DNA from: Ehretia macrophylla
Taxonomy: Eukaryota; Streptophyta; Magnoliopsida; Boraginales; Ehretiaceae
Length of the DNA: 64,000 nucleotides
Direction of reading: 5' to 3'
Assembly (NCBI GenBank): GCA_037974665.1
Contig: CM075769.1
Coordinates: 82,341,190 to 82,405,189, forward strand
In this document: positions 47,906-60,216 of the stretch, one piece after another
How positions within the stretch are numbered: position 1 is the stretch's first letter
Layout of the letters: every line of letters starts with the position of its first letter
Translations under genes and position numbers: made by a program
Notes under the pieces: generated by a model
What the model saw: the letters and a program-made list of their open reading frames with translations, nothing else
What the model was told of the DNA's origin: nothing
The model's database searches: none

Positions 47906-48024
47906 GGGGTGCAACACGAGGACTTCCCAGGGGGTCACCCATCCTAGTACTACTCTCGCCTAAGCACGCCTAACTTCGGAGTTCTGATGGGATCTGGTGC
48001 ATTAGTGCTGTTATGATCGCACCT
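47906..48024 (-). rRNA. 5S rRNA gene copy 53
   Basis: About five changes (1, 14, 30, 55, 64), all shared with copy 28. Confidence 0.95.
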
Positions 48025-48581
48025 GTCATGTTGACGGCACAATTCCTTTATGTGTTGACGGTTCACAGACACAGCCTAGGGAGATGGCCCATTTAGAAGG
48101 TCCAATGGGCTTAACGACAACCCATCCGCTTCAATAACCCCGCATCCTCGCAAGACGAGATATCGACGCGTTGTAGGGTCCTATAATATCCCGCGAGTAA
48201 GGTTGTGGTCCTTTTAACAGCTCATGACGTACGATCGAGGACGGAAAAACAGTGCTAAAATAGAAAAGTAGCCCGAAACTGATCAAAACTTTTGATTTTG
48301 GGCTCCAAAAAGGGCAAAGCAAGCAAGCTGGCTGCCGCCGTTGTTGAGCTCTCGGAGAGCTTTCCAACGGTATGCTTTGCGCTGCGTAACTCCTTATGGA
48401 TCAAAAGTTATAGGCATCGGAGCGAAAGAGACCTGGTCATAAGCCCTATGCCCTCGTTTTGCTGGCCCAGCCTCCACGTGACGCGAAGTTGTCTTGCCCA
48501 AGGTGCCATGGGATTCGATAATAGAAATGTGGGGGTTAAAGTATCTTGGCAACCCTAACCGGAGGAAAAAAATTTAAAAGG

Positions 48582-48700
48582 GGGGTGCAACACGAGGACT
48601 TCCCAAGGGGTCACCCAACCTAGTATTACTCTCGCCCAAGCACGCTTAACTTCGGAGTTCTGATAGGAACCGGTGCATTAGTACTGGTATGATCGTACCC
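48582..48700 (-). rRNA. 5S rRNA gene copy 54 (BamHI-loss variant)
   Basis: Set 5/32/75/83/95 plus 18 and 36. Second unit of the recurring two-unit block. Confidence 0.94.
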
Positions 48701-49263
48701 GTCATGTTGATGGCCCAATTCCTTTATGTGTTAACGGTTCACAGTCCCAGCCTAGAGAGATGGCCCATTGAGAAGGCCCAATGGGCTTAACGACAACCTA
48801 TCGGCTTCAAAAACTCAGCATCCTCGCAAGACGAGATATTGACAGGTTGGAGGGGCCTCTAATGTCCCGCGAGTAAGGTTGTCGTACATTTAATAGGACA
48901 CGACATACGATCAGGGACGGAAAAACAGAGCCAAAAAAGAAATGTTGCCCGAAACTGATGAAAACGTTCAATTTTGGGCTCCAAAAAAGGATACAACGAG
49001 CTAGCAGGCTACCCCCGTCGTAAATCTCTCGGAGTGCTTTCCAACGGTATGCTGTGCGCCGTGTAACTCCTTACAAGTCAAAAGTTATGGGCACCGGAGC
49101 GAATGAGACCTTGTCAGAAGCCCTACGCCCTCGGTTTGCTATACCCGCCTCCACGTGAAATGAAGTTGTCTTGCCTAAGGTGCCGTGGGATTCGATAATA
49201 GAAATGTTGTGGATAAAGTATCTTGGCAACCCTAACCGGAGGAAAAAAAAATTGAAAATGGGA

Positions 49264-49382
49264 GGGGGGCAACACGAGGACTTCCCAAGGGGTCACCAAT
49301 CCTAGTACTACTCTCGCCCAAGCATGCTTTACTTCGGAGTTCTGATGGGATCCGGTGCATTAGTGCTTGTATGATAGCACCC
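49264..49382 (-). rRNA. 5S rRNA gene copy 55, first type B copy
   Basis: About seven changes (7, 15, 53, 58, 85, 95, 115). Upstream reads GGTGGGGTTGGAATTCC, the first of the type B flanks, with the G-to-T change at RNA 7 that goes with them. Confidence 0.93.
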
Positions 49383-49939
49383 GTCATGGTGGGGTTGGAA
49401 TTCCTGTTTGTGTTAACGGTTCACAGTCCCAGCCTAGAGAGATGGCCCATTCAGAAGGCCCAATGGGCTTAACAACAACCCATCCGCTTCAACAACGCAG
49501 CATCCTCGCAACATATGATATCGACTCATTGTAAGGCCCTCTAATGTCCCGCGAGTAAGGTTGTTGTCCTTTTAACTGCTCACGACGTACGATCCGGGAC
49601 GGAAAAAGAGAGCTTAATAAGAAAAGTGGCCCAAAACTGATGAAAACGTTCAATTTTGGGCTCCAAAAATGGCACATCGAGCAAGCTACTGTGCCCGTCG
49701 TAGATCTCTCGGAGAGCTTTCTAATGGTATGCTGTGCACCGCGTAACTCCTTACGGATCAAAAGTTATGGGCACCGGAGCGATGGAGACCTGGTCACAAG
49801 CCATTCGCCCTCGGTTTGCGGGCCCAGCCTCCACGTGAAGCGAAGTTGCCTTGCCCAAGGTGCCCTGAGATTCGATAAAAGAAATGTGGTGGATAAAGTA
49901 TCTTGGCAACCCTAACCGTTGGAAAAAAAATTGAAAAGT

Positions 49940-50058
49940 GGGGTGCAACACAAGGACTTCCCAGGGGGTCACCCATCCTAGTACTACTCTCGCCGAAACA
50001 CACTTAACCTCAGAGTTCTGATGGGATCCGGTGCATTAGGGTTGGTATGATCGCATCC
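49940..50058 (-). rRNA. 5S rRNA gene copy 56, type A copy inside the type B domain
   Basis: About nine changes, in A box (57, 61, 64) and helix I (3). Upstream is GATGGCACAATTCCTTTATG (type A), so it is an island among type B neighbours. Confidence 0.92.
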
Positions 50059-50618
50059 GTCATGTTGATGGCACAATTCCTTTATGTGTTAACGGTTCAC
50101 AGTCCCAGCCTAGAGAGATTGCCCATTAAGATGGCCCAATGGGCTTAACAACAACCCATCCGCTTTAACAACGCAGCATCCTCGCAAGACGTGATACCGA
50201 CGCATTGTAGGGCCTTCTAATGTCCCGCGAGTATGGTTGTCGTCCGTTTAACAACTCACGATGCACGATCCGGGAAGGAAAAACATAGCAAAACTAGAAA
50301 AGTGGCCTGAAATTGATAAAAACATTCGATTTTGGGCTCCAAAAAAGGGCCCAGCGTGCAAGCTTGCTTCTCCCATCATAGAGCTCTCGGAGAGCTTTCC
50401 AACAGTATGCTGTGCACCGTGTAACTCCTTACGGATCAAAAGTTATAGGGACCGGTGCGACGGGGACCTGGTCACAAGCCTTACGCCCTCGGTTTGTGGG
50501 CCAAGCCTCCACGTGAAGCGAACTTGTCTCGCCCAAGGAGCCGTGAGAATCGATAATAGAAATGTGGTGGATAAAGAATCTTGGCAACCCTAACCGGAGG
50601 AAAAAAAAATTGAAAAGT

Positions 50619-50736
50619 GGGGTGCAACACGAGGACTTCCCAGGGGTCACCCATCCTAGTACTACTCTCGCCCAAGCATGCTTAACTTCGGTGTTCTGAT
50701 GGGATCCGGTGCATTAGTGCTGGTATGATAGCACCC
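50619..50736 (-). rRNA. 5S rRNA gene copy 57 (B1)
   Basis: 118 nt; a 1-nt loss in the C box G run, plus 7, 45, 58. Type B upstream flank with GGTGGGGGTAG. Confidence 0.94.
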
Positions 50737-51293
50737 ATCATGGTGGGGGTAGAATTCCATTTTGTGTTAACGGTTCACAGTCTCAGCCTAGAGAGATGGC
50801 CCAATCGGAAGGCCCAATGGGCTTAACAACAACCCATCCGATTCAACAACGCAACATCCTCGCAAGATGTGATATCGACGCGTTGTAGGGCCCCGTAATG
50901 TCCCGCGAGTAAAGTTGTCGTCCTTTTAACTGCTCACGACGTACGATCGGGGAAGGAAAAACAGAGCTTGTTAAGAAAAGTGGCCCGAAACTGATGAAAA
51001 CGTTCGATTTTGGGCTCCAAAAAGGGCACAACAAGCAAGCTGCCGCGCCAGTCGTAGAGCACTCGGAGAGCTTTCAAACGGTATGCTGTGCGCCGCATAA
51101 CTCTTTACGGATCAAAAGTTATGGGCACCAGAGCGACGGAGACCTGGTCCCGAGCCATACGCCCTCGGTTTACAGGTCCAGCCTCTACGTGAAGCAAAGT
51201 TGCCTTGCCCAATGTGCCGTGGGATTCGATAAAAGAAATGTGGTGGATAAAGTATGTTGGCAACCTTAACCGGAGGAAAAAAAATTGAAAAGG

Positions 51294-51412
51294 GGGGTGC
51301 AACACGAGGACTTCCCAGGGGGTCACCCATCCTAGTACTACTCTCGCCCAGGCACGCTTAACTTCGGGGTTCTGATGGAATCCGGTTCATTAGTACTGGT
51401 ATGATCGCACCC
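51294..51412 (-). rRNA. 5S rRNA gene copy 58 (B2)
   Basis: About five changes (18, 26, 34, 45, 62); RNA 7 unchanged. Upstream GTTGGGGGTAGAATTCC. Confidence 0.95.
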
Positions 51413-51967
51413 GTCATGTTGGGGGTAGAATTCCTTTTTGTGCTAACGGTTCACAGTCTCAGCCAAGAGAGATGGCCTATTCAGAAGGCCCAATAGGCTT
51501 AACAATAACCCTCCACTTTAACAACGTAGCAACCTCGCAAGACGTGATATCGACGCGTTGTAGGACCCTCTAATGTCTCGCGAGTACTGTTGTCGTCCTT
51601 TTAACAACTCACGATGTACGATCCGGGATGAAAAAACAGAGCTTAACAAGAAAAGTGGCCCGAAACTGATGAAAACATTCGATTTTGGGCTCCAAAAAGG
51701 GTACAACGAGCAAGCTGCTGCGCCCGTCGTAGAGCTCTCGGAGAGCTTTCCTACGGTATGCTGTGCGCAGCCTAACTCCTTACGGATCAAAAGTTATGGG
51801 CACCGGAGCGACGGATACCTGGTCACAAGCCATACGGCCTCGATTTTCGGGACCAGCCTCCACGTGAAGCGAAGTTGTCTTGCCCAAGGTGCCGTGAGAT
51901 TCGATAATAGAAATGTGAAGGATAAAGTATCTTGGCAACCCAAACATGAGGAAAAAAATTGAAAAAG

Positions 51968-52086
51968 GGGGTGCAACACGAGGACTTCCCAAGGGATCAC
52001 CCATCCTAGTACTACTCTCGCCCAAGCACGCTTAACTTTGGAGTTCTGATGGGATCCGGTGCATTAGTGCTGGTATGATAGCACCC
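51968..52086 (-). rRNA. 5S rRNA gene copy 59 (B1)
   Basis: About four changes (7, 48, 91, 95); two in the C box. Confidence 0.95.
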
Positions 52087-52643
52087 GTCATAGTGGGGGT
52101 AGAATTCCTTTTTGTGTTAACGGTTCACAGTCCCAGCCTAGAGAGATGGCCCATTCAGAAGGCCCAATGGGCTTAACAACAACCCATCCGCTTCAACAAC
52201 GCAGCATCCTCGTAAGATGTGATATCGTTGCTTTGTAGGGCCCTCTATTGTCCCGCGAGTAAAGTTGTCGTCCTTTTAACAGCTCATGACGTACGATCCG
52301 GGATGAAAAAACATAGCTTAATAAGAAAACTGGCCCAAAACTGATGAAAACGTTTGATTTTGGGCTCCAAAAAGGGAACAGCGAGCAAGCTGCTATGCCC
52401 GTCGTAGAGCTCTCGGAGAGCTTTCCAACGGTATGCTGTGCGCAACCTAACTCCTTACGGATCAAAAGTTATGGGCACCGGAGCGACGGAGACCTGGTCA
52501 CAAGACATACGCCCTCGGTTTTCGGGCCCAGCCTCCACGTGAAGTGAAGTTGTCTTGCCCAAGCTGCCGTGAGATTCGATAATAGAAATGTGAAGGATAA
52601 AGTATCTTGGCAACCCTAACCGGAGGAAAAAAAATTGAAAATT

Positions 52644-52762
52644 GTTGGGCAACACGAGGACTTCCCAGGGGGTCACCCATCCTAGTACTACTCTCGCCCA
52701 AGCACGCTTAACTTCGGTGTTCTGATGGGATCCGGTGCATTAGTGCTGGTATGATAGCACCA
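52644..52762 (-). rRNA. 5S rRNA gene copy 60 (B1)
   Basis: About six changes (1, 7, 45, 115, 117, 118). The internal control region is unchanged, but both strands of helix I are damaged. Confidence 0.94.
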
Positions 52763-53318
52763 GTCATGGTGGGGGTAGAATTCCTTTTTGTGTTAACGGT
52801 TCACAGTCCCGGCCTAGAGAGATGGCCTATTCAGAAGGCCCAATGGGCTTAACAACAACCCATCCGCTTCAACAATGCAGCATCCTGGCAAGATGTGATA
52901 TCGACGCGTTGTATGGCCCTCTAACGTCCCGTGAGTAAGGTTGTCGTCCTTTTAGCTGCTCACGACGTACGATCCGGGACGAAAAAACAGTGCTTATTAA
53001 GAAAAGTGGCCCGAAACTGATGAAAACGTTCGATTTTGGGCTCCAAAATGGCACAGCGATCAAGCTGCTGCGCCCGTCGTAGTGCTCTCGGAGAGCTTTC
53101 CAACGGTATGCTGTGCACCGCGTAACTCCTTACGCATCAAAAGTTATGGGCACCGGAGCGACAGAGAATTGGTCACAAGCCCTACGCCCACGGTTTGCAG
53201 GCCCAACCTCCACGTGAAGCGAAGTTGTCTTGCCCAAGGTGCCGTGGGATTCGATAATAGAAATATGGTGGATAAAGTATCTTGGCAACCCTAACCGGAG
53301 GAAAAAAAATTGAAAAGC

Positions 53319-53437
53319 GGGGTGCAACACGAGGACTTCCCAAGGGGTCACCCATCCTAGTACTACTCTCGCCCAAGCACGCTTAATTTCGGAGTTCTGA
53401 TGGGATCCGGTGCATTAGTGCGGGTATGATCGCACCC
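53319..53437 (-). rRNA. 5S rRNA gene copy 61 (B2)
   Basis: About three changes (16, 51, 95). Confidence 0.95.
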
Positions 53438-53995
53438 GTCATGTTGGGGGTAGAATTCCTTTTTGTGTTAGCGGTTCATAGTCCCAGCCTAGAGATATGG
53501 CCCATTCAGAAGGCCCAATGGGCTTAACAACAACCCATCCGCTTCAACAACGCAGCATCCTCCCAAGATGTGATATCGACGCATTGTAGTGCCCTCTAAT
53601 GTCCCGCGAGTACGGTTGTCATCCTTTTAAAAGCTCACGAGGTACGATCCGAGATGGAAAAACAGAGCATAATAAGAAAAGTAGCCTGAAACTGATGAAA
53701 AGGTTCGATTTTGGGCTCCAAATAGGGCATAGCGAGCAAGCTGGCTGCCCCCGTCGTAGGGCACTTGGAGAGCTTTCCAACGGTATGTTGTGCGCCGCGT
53801 AACTCTTTACGGATCAAAAGTTATGGGCACCGGAGCGACGGAGACCTTTTCACTAGCCATACGCCCTCGGTTTGCGGGCCCAGCCTCCACGTGAAGCGAA
53901 GTTGTCTTGCCCAAGGTGCCGTGAGATTCGATAATGGAAATGTGGTGGATAAAGTATCTTGGCAACCCTAACCGGAGTAAAAAAAATTTAAAAGA

Positions 53996-54114
53996 GGGGT
54001 GCAACACGAGGACTTCCCCGGGGGTCACCCATCCTAGTACTACTCTCGCCCAAGCACGCTTAACTTCGAAGTTCTGATGGGATCGGGTGCATTAGTGCTG
54101 GTATGATAGCACCC
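53996..54114 (-). rRNA. 5S rRNA gene copy 62 (B1)
   Basis: About four changes (7, 30, 46, 96). GGATCC is lost through RNA 30. Confidence 0.95.
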
Positions 54115-54654
54115 GTCATGGTTGGGGTAGAATTCCTTTTTGTGTCAACGGTTCACAGTCCTAGCCTAGAGAGATGGCCCATTCAGAAGGCCCAATGGGC
54201 TTAACAACAACCCATCCGCTTCAACAACGAAGCATCCTCGTAAGATGTAATATCGACGCATTGTAGGCCCTCTAATGTCTTGCGAGTAATGTTGTCATCC
54301 TTTTAACAGCTCAGGATGTACGATCCGAGACGGAAAAACATAGTCTAATAAGAAAAGTGGCCCGAAACTGATGAAAACGTTCGATTTTGTGCTCCAAAAA
54401 GGGCACAGCGAGCAAGCTGGCTGCCCTTGTCATAGAGCACTCGGAGAGCTTTCCAACGGTATGCTGTGTGCTGCATAACTCCTTACGGATCAAATGTTAT
54501 GGGCACCGGAGCGACGGAGACTTGGTCACAAGCCATACGCACTCGGTTTGCGGGCCTAGCCTCCACGTGAAGCGAAGTTGTCTTGCCCAAGGTGCCGTGA
54601 GATTCGATAATAGAAATGTGGTGGATAAAGTATCTTGGCAACCCTAACCGGAGG

Positions 54655-54673
54655 AAAAAAAAAATTGAAAAGG
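54655..54673 (-). terminator. RNA polymerase III terminator (example)
   Basis: Read on the minus strand after copy 63: TTTT three bases past the gene, then a run of ten T. Every unit has this pair; in one group of units the spacer between is AATTT and the first run is weaker (TTTTAAATTT). Confidence 0.85.
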
Positions 54674-54792
54674 GGGGTGCAACACGAGGACTTCCCAGGG
54701 GGTTACCCATCCTAGTACTACTCTCGCCCAAGCACGCTTAACTTCGTAGTTCTGATGGGATCCGGTGCATTAGTGCTGGTATGATCGCACCC
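54674..54792 (-). rRNA. 5S rRNA gene copy 63, near-consensus
   Basis: Only two changes (46, and 89 in the C box). Upstream flank type B. Confidence 0.97.
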
Positions 54793-54826
54793 GTCATGGT
54801 AGGGGTAGAATTCCTTTTTGTGTTAA
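54793..54826 (-). promoter_or_regulatory. 5S upstream region, type B (example)
   Basis: Minus strand: CACAAAAAGG at -30 to -21 and TTCTACCCC where type A has GTGCC. The T-A step of the box and the GC near -13 are both gone; C at -1 stays. Used by nearly all copies right of 49.3 kb. Confidence 0.7.
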
Positions 54827-55349
54827 CGGTTCACAATCCTAGCCTAGGGAGATGGCCCATTCAGAAGTCCCAATGGGCTTAACAACAACCCATCCGCTTC
54901 AACAACGCAGCATCCTCGTAAGACGTGATATCGACGCGTTGTAGGGCCCTCTATTGTCCCGCGAGTAGGGTTGTCGTCCTTTTAACAGCTCACGACGTAC
55001 GATCCGGGATGGAAAAACAGAGCTTAATAAGAAAAGTCGCCCGAAACTGATGAAAACATTCGATTTTAGGCTCCAAAAAGGGCACAGTGAGTAAGCTACG
55101 GCGCCCGTCGTAGAGCTCTCGGAGAGCTTTCCAACGGTATGCTGTTCGCCGCGTAACTCCTTACGGATCAAAAGTAATGGGCACCGGAACGACAGAGACT
55201 TGGTCACAAGCCCTACGCCCTTGGTTTATGGGTCCAGCCTCCACGTGAAGCGAAGTTGTCTTGCCCAAGGTGCCGTGGGATTCGATAATAGAAATGTGGT
55301 GGATAAAGTATCTTGGCAACCCTAACCGGAGGAAAAAAAATTGAAAAGC

Positions 55350-55468
55350 GAGGTGCAACACGAGGACTTCCCACCGGGTCACCCATCCTAGTACTACTCT
55401 CGCCCAAGCACGCTTAACTTCCGAGTTCTGATGGGATCCGGTGCATTAGTGCTAGTATGATCGCACCC
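55350..55468 (-). rRNA. 5S rRNA gene copy 64 (B2)
   Basis: About five changes (15, 47, 94, 95, 118); two in the C box. Confidence 0.95.
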
Positions 55469-56026
55469 GTCATGTTGGGGGTAGAATTCCTTTTTGTGTT
55501 AATGGTTCATAGTCCCAGCCTAGAGAGATGGCCCATTCAGAAGGCCCAATGGGATTAACAACAACCCATCCGCTTCAACAATGCAACATCCTCGCAAAAC
55601 GTGATATCGACGTGTTGAAGGGCCCTCTAATGTCCCGCGAGTTAGGTTTTCGTCCTTTTAACAGCTCACGACGTACGTTCCGGGACGGAAAAATCGAGCT
55701 TAATATGAAAAGTGGCCCAAAACTGATGATAATGTACGATTTTGGGCTCCAAAAAGTGCACGACGAGCAAGCTGGCTGCCCCCGTCGTGGAGCTCTCAGA
55801 GAGCTTTGCAACGGTATACTGTGCGCCGCGTAACTCTTTACGGATCAAAAGTTATGGGCACCGGAGCGAAGGAGACCTGGTCACAAGCCCTACGCCATCG
55901 GTTTGCTGGCCCAGCCTCCACGTGAAGCGAAGTTGTCTTGCCCAAGGTGCCGTCAGATTCGATATTAGAAATGTGGTGGATAAAGTATCTTGGCAACCCT
56001 AACAAGAGCAAAAAAAATTTGAAACG

Positions 56027-56145
56027 GGGGTGCAACACGAGGACTTCCCAGGGGGTCACCCATCCTAGTACTACTCTCGCCCAAGCACGCTTAACTTCGG
56101 AGTTCTGATGGGATCCGGTGCATTAGTGCTGGTATGATAGCAACC
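56027..56145 (-). rRNA. 5S rRNA gene copy 65 (B1), near-consensus
   Basis: Only two changes (3 and 7), both in the 5' strand of helix I; A box, IE and C box are unchanged. Type B flank. Confidence 0.97.
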
Positions 56146-56702
56146 GTCATAGTGGGGGTAGAATTCCTTTTTGTGTTAACGGTTCACAGTCCCAGCCCAG
56201 ATAGATGGCCCATTTAGAAGGCCCAATGGGCTTAACAACAACCCATCCACTTCAACAACGCAGCATCCTCGCAATACGTGATATCGATGCATTGTAGGGC
56301 CCTCTAATGTCATGCGAGTAAGGTTGTCGTCCTTTTAACCGCTCACGACGTACGATCCGGGACGAAAAAACAGAGCTTAATCAGAAAAGTGGACCAAAAC
56401 TGATGAAAACGTTCGATTTTGGGCTCGAAAAAGGGCACAATGAGAAAGCTGTTGCGCCCGTCGTAGAGCTCTCGGAGAGCTTTCCAACGGTATGTTGTAC
56501 GCCGCGTAACTCCTTACGGATCAAAAGTTATGGGCACCGGAGCGACAGAGTCTTGGTCACAAGCCCTACGCCCTTGGTTTACGGGTCCAGCCTCCACGTG
56601 AAGCGAAGTTGTCTTGCCCAAGGTGCTGAGGGATTAGATAATAGAAATGTGGTGGATAAACCATCTTGGCAACCCTAACCGGAGGAAAAAAAATTGAAAA
56701 GG

Positions 56703-56821
56703 GGGGTGGAACACGAGTACTTCCCAGAGGGTCACCCATCCTAGTACTACTCTCACCTAAGCACGCTTAACTTCGGAGTTCTGATGGGATCCGGTGCATT
56801 AGTGCTGGTATGATCGCACCC
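56703..56821 (-). rRNA. 5S rRNA gene copy 66 (B2)
   Basis: About five changes (64, 67, 94, 104, 113). Confidence 0.94.
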
Positions 56822-57378
56822 ATCATGTTGGGGGTAGAATTTCCTTTTTGTGTTAACGGTTCACAGTCCCATCCTAGAGAGATGTCCCATTCAGAAGGCC
56901 TAATGGCCTTAACAACAACCCATCATCTTCAACTACGCAGCATCCTCGCAATACATGATATCGATGTGTTGTAGGGCCCTCTAATGTCGCACGAGTAAGG
57001 TTTTCGTCCTTTTAACAACTCACGACGTATGATCCGGGATTGAAAAATAGATCTTAATAAGAAAAGTGGCCCGAAACTGATGAAAACGTTCGATTTTGGT
57101 CTCGAAAAAGGGCACAGTGAGAAAGCTATTACACCCGTCGTAGAGCTCTCGGAGAGCTTTCAAACGGTATGCTGTGCGTCATGTAACTCCATACGGATCA
57201 AAAATTATAGGCACCGGAGAGACAGAGACAAGTCACAAGCCTTACGCCCACGGTTTGCGGGCCCAGCCTCCACGTGAAGCGATGTTGTCTTGCCCAAGGT
57301 GCCATGGGATTCGATAATAGAAATGTGGAGGATAAAGTATCTTGGCAACCTTAACCGGAGGAAAAAAAATTGAAAAGA

Positions 57379-57497
57379 GGGGTGCAACACGAGGACTTCC
57401 CCGGGGGTGACCCAATCTAGTACTACTCTCGCCCAAGCACGCTTAACTTCGGAGTTCTGATGGGATCTGGCGCATTAGTGCTGGTATGATAGCACCC
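57379..57497 (-). rRNA. 5S rRNA gene copy 67 (B1)
   Basis: About seven changes (7, 27, 30, 82, 83, 89, 96), four in the C box; factor binding is unlikely. Confidence 0.93.
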
Positions 57498-58054
57498 GTC
57501 ATGGTGGAGGTAGAATTCCTTTTTGTGTTTACGGTTCACAGTCCTAGCCTAGAGAGATGGCCCATTCAGAAGGCCCAATGGGCTTAACAACAACCCATCC
57601 GCTTCAACAACGCAGCATCCTCGTAAGATGTGATATCGACGCGTTGTAGGGCCCTCTAATGTCCCGCGAGTAAAGTTGTCGTCCTTTTAACAGCTCACGA
57701 TGTACAATCCAGGACAAAAAAATAGAGCTTAATAAGAAAAGTGGCCCGAAACTGATGAAAACGTTCGATTTTGGGCGCCAAAAAGGGCACAGCGAGCAAG
57801 CTGCGGCGCCCGTCGTAGAGCTCTCAGAGAGCTTTCCAACTGTATGTTGTGCGCCGCGTAACTCCTTACGGATCAAAAGTAATAGGCACCGGAACGACAG
57901 AGACGTGGTCACAAGCCCTACGCCCTCGGTTTACGAGCCCAACCTCCACGTGAAGCAAAGTTATCTTGCCCAAGGTGCCGTGGGATTCGATAATAGAAAT
58001 GTGGTGGATAAAGTTTCTTGGCAACCCTAACCGGAGGAAAAAAAATTGAAAAGG

Positions 58055-58173
58055 GAGGTGCAACACAAGGACTTCCCAGAGGGTCACCCATCCTAGTACT
58101 ACTCTCGCCCAAGCACGCTTAACTTCGGAGTTCTGATGGGATCCGGTGCATTAGTGCTGGCATGATCGCACCC
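58055..58173 (-). rRNA. 5S rRNA gene copy 68
   Basis: About four changes (13, 94, 107, 118). Upstream flank mixes forms (TTCATGGTGGAGGTAG with RNA 7 unchanged). The following spacer carries a 12-13 bp local duplication near 58240. Confidence 0.95.
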
Positions 58174-58743
58174 TTCATGGTGGAGGTAGAATTCCTTTTT
58201 GTGTTAATGGTTCACAGTCCTAGCCTAGAGAGATGGCCCATTCAGATGGCCCATTCGTAAGGCCCAATGGGCTTAACAACAACCCATCCGCTTCAACAAC
58301 GCAGCATCCTCGTAAGATGTGATATCGACGCGTTGTAGGGCCCTCTAATGTCCCGCGAGTAAAGTTGTCATCCTTTTAACAACTCACGACGTACAATCCA
58401 GGACGAAAAAACAGAGCTTAATAATAAAAGTGGCCCGAAATTGATGAAAACGTTCGATTTTGGACGCCAAAAATGGCACAGCTAGCAAGCTGCGGCGCCC
58501 GTCGTAGAGCTTTTGGAGAGCTTTCCAACGGTATGATGTGCACCGCATAGCTCCTTACGGATCAAAAGTAATAGGCACCGGAACGACAGAGAACTGGTCA
58601 CAGGCCCCACGCCCTCGGTTTGCGGGCCCAGCCTGTGCGTTAAGAGAAGTTATCTTGCCCAAGATGCCATGGGACTCGATAATAGAAATGTGGTGGATAA
58701 AGTATCTTGGCAACCCTAACCGGAGGAAAAAAAATTGAAAAGC

Positions 58744-58862
58744 AAGGTCCAACACGAGGACTTCCTAGCGGGTCACCCATCCTAGTACTACTCTCGCCCA
58801 AGCACGCTTAACTTCGGAGTTCTGATGGGATCTGGTGCATTAGTGTTGGTATGATCGCACCC
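58744..58862 (-). rRNA. 5S rRNA gene copy 69 (B2)
   Basis: About seven changes (17, 30, 94, 97, 114, 118, 119). Confidence 0.93.
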
Positions 58863-59420
58863 GTCATGTTGGGGGTAGAATTCCTTTTTGTGTTAATGGT
58901 TCATAGTCCCAGCCTAGAGAGATGGCCCATTCAGAAGGCCCAATGGGATTAACAACAACCCATCCGCTTCAACAACGCAGCATCCTTGCATGACGTGATA
59001 TCGACGCATTGTAGGGCCCTCTAATGTCCCGCGAGTAAGGTTGTCGTCCTTTTAACAGCTCACGACGTACGATCCGGGACGGAAAAATAGAGCTTAATCA
59101 GAAAAGTGGCCCGAAACATATGAAAACATTTGATTTTGGGCTCCAGAAAGGGCGCAGCGAGCAAGCTGGCTACCTTAGTCGTAGAGCTCTCGGAGAGCTT
59201 TCCAACGGTATGCTGTGCGCCGCGTAACTCTTTACGGATCAAAAGTTATGGGCACCGGAGCGACGGAGACCTGGTCACAAGCCATACGTCCTCGGTTTCC
59301 TGGCCCAGCCTCCACGTGAAGCGAAGTTGTCTTGCCCAAGGTGCCGTGAGATTTGATAACAGAAATGTGGTGGATAAAGTATCTTGGCAACCCTAACCGG
59401 AGGAAAAAAAATTGAAAAGG

Positions 59421-59539
59421 GGGGTAGAACACGCTGACTTCCCAGGGGGTCACCCATCCTAGAACTACTCTCTCCCAAGCACGCTTAACTTCGGAGTTCT
59501 GATGGGATCCGGTGCATTTGTGCTGGTATGATCGCACCC
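59421..59539 (-). rRNA. 5S rRNA gene copy 70 (B2)
   Basis: About seven changes (21, 67, 77, 105, 106, 113, 114). Confidence 0.93.
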
Positions 59540-60097
59540 GTCATGTTGGGGGTAGAATTTCCTTTTTGTGTTAACGGTTCACAGTCCCATCCTAGAGAGA
59601 TGGTCCATTCAAAAGGCCTAATGGCCTTAACAACAACCCACCATCTTCAACAACGCAGCATCCTCGCAATATGTGATATCAACGCGTTGTAGGGCCCTCT
59701 AAAGTCTCGCGAGTAAAGTTGTCGTCCTTTTAACAACTCACGACGTACGATCCGGGACGGAAGAACAGAGCTTAATAAGAAAAATGGCCCGAAACTGATG
59801 AAAACGTTCGATTTTGGGCTCCAAAAAGGGAACAGTGAGCAAGCTGTTGCACCCGTCGTAGAGCACTCGGAGAGCATTCCAACGGTATGCTGTGCGCCGC
59901 GTAACTCCTTACAGATCAAAAGTTATGGCCACCGGAGCGACAGAGACTTGGTCACAAGCCCAACGCCCTTGGTTTACGGGTCCAGCCTCCATGTGAAGCG
60001 AAGTTGTCTTACCCAAGGTACTGTGGGATTCGATAATAGAAATGTGGTGGATAAAGTATCTTGGCAACCCTAACTGGAGGAAAAAAAATTGAAAAGG

Positions 60098-60216
60098 GGG
60101 GAGCAACACGAGGACTTCCCACGGGGTCACCCATCCTAGTACTATTCTCGCACAAGCACGCTTAACTTCGGAGTTCTGATGGGATCTGGTGCATTAGTAC
60201 TAGTATGATCGCGCCC
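60098..60216 (-). rRNA. 5S rRNA gene copy 71
   Basis: About eight changes (4, 15, 18, 30, 65, 72, 95, 115). Upstream GTGGGGGGTAGAATTTC. Confidence 0.92.
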
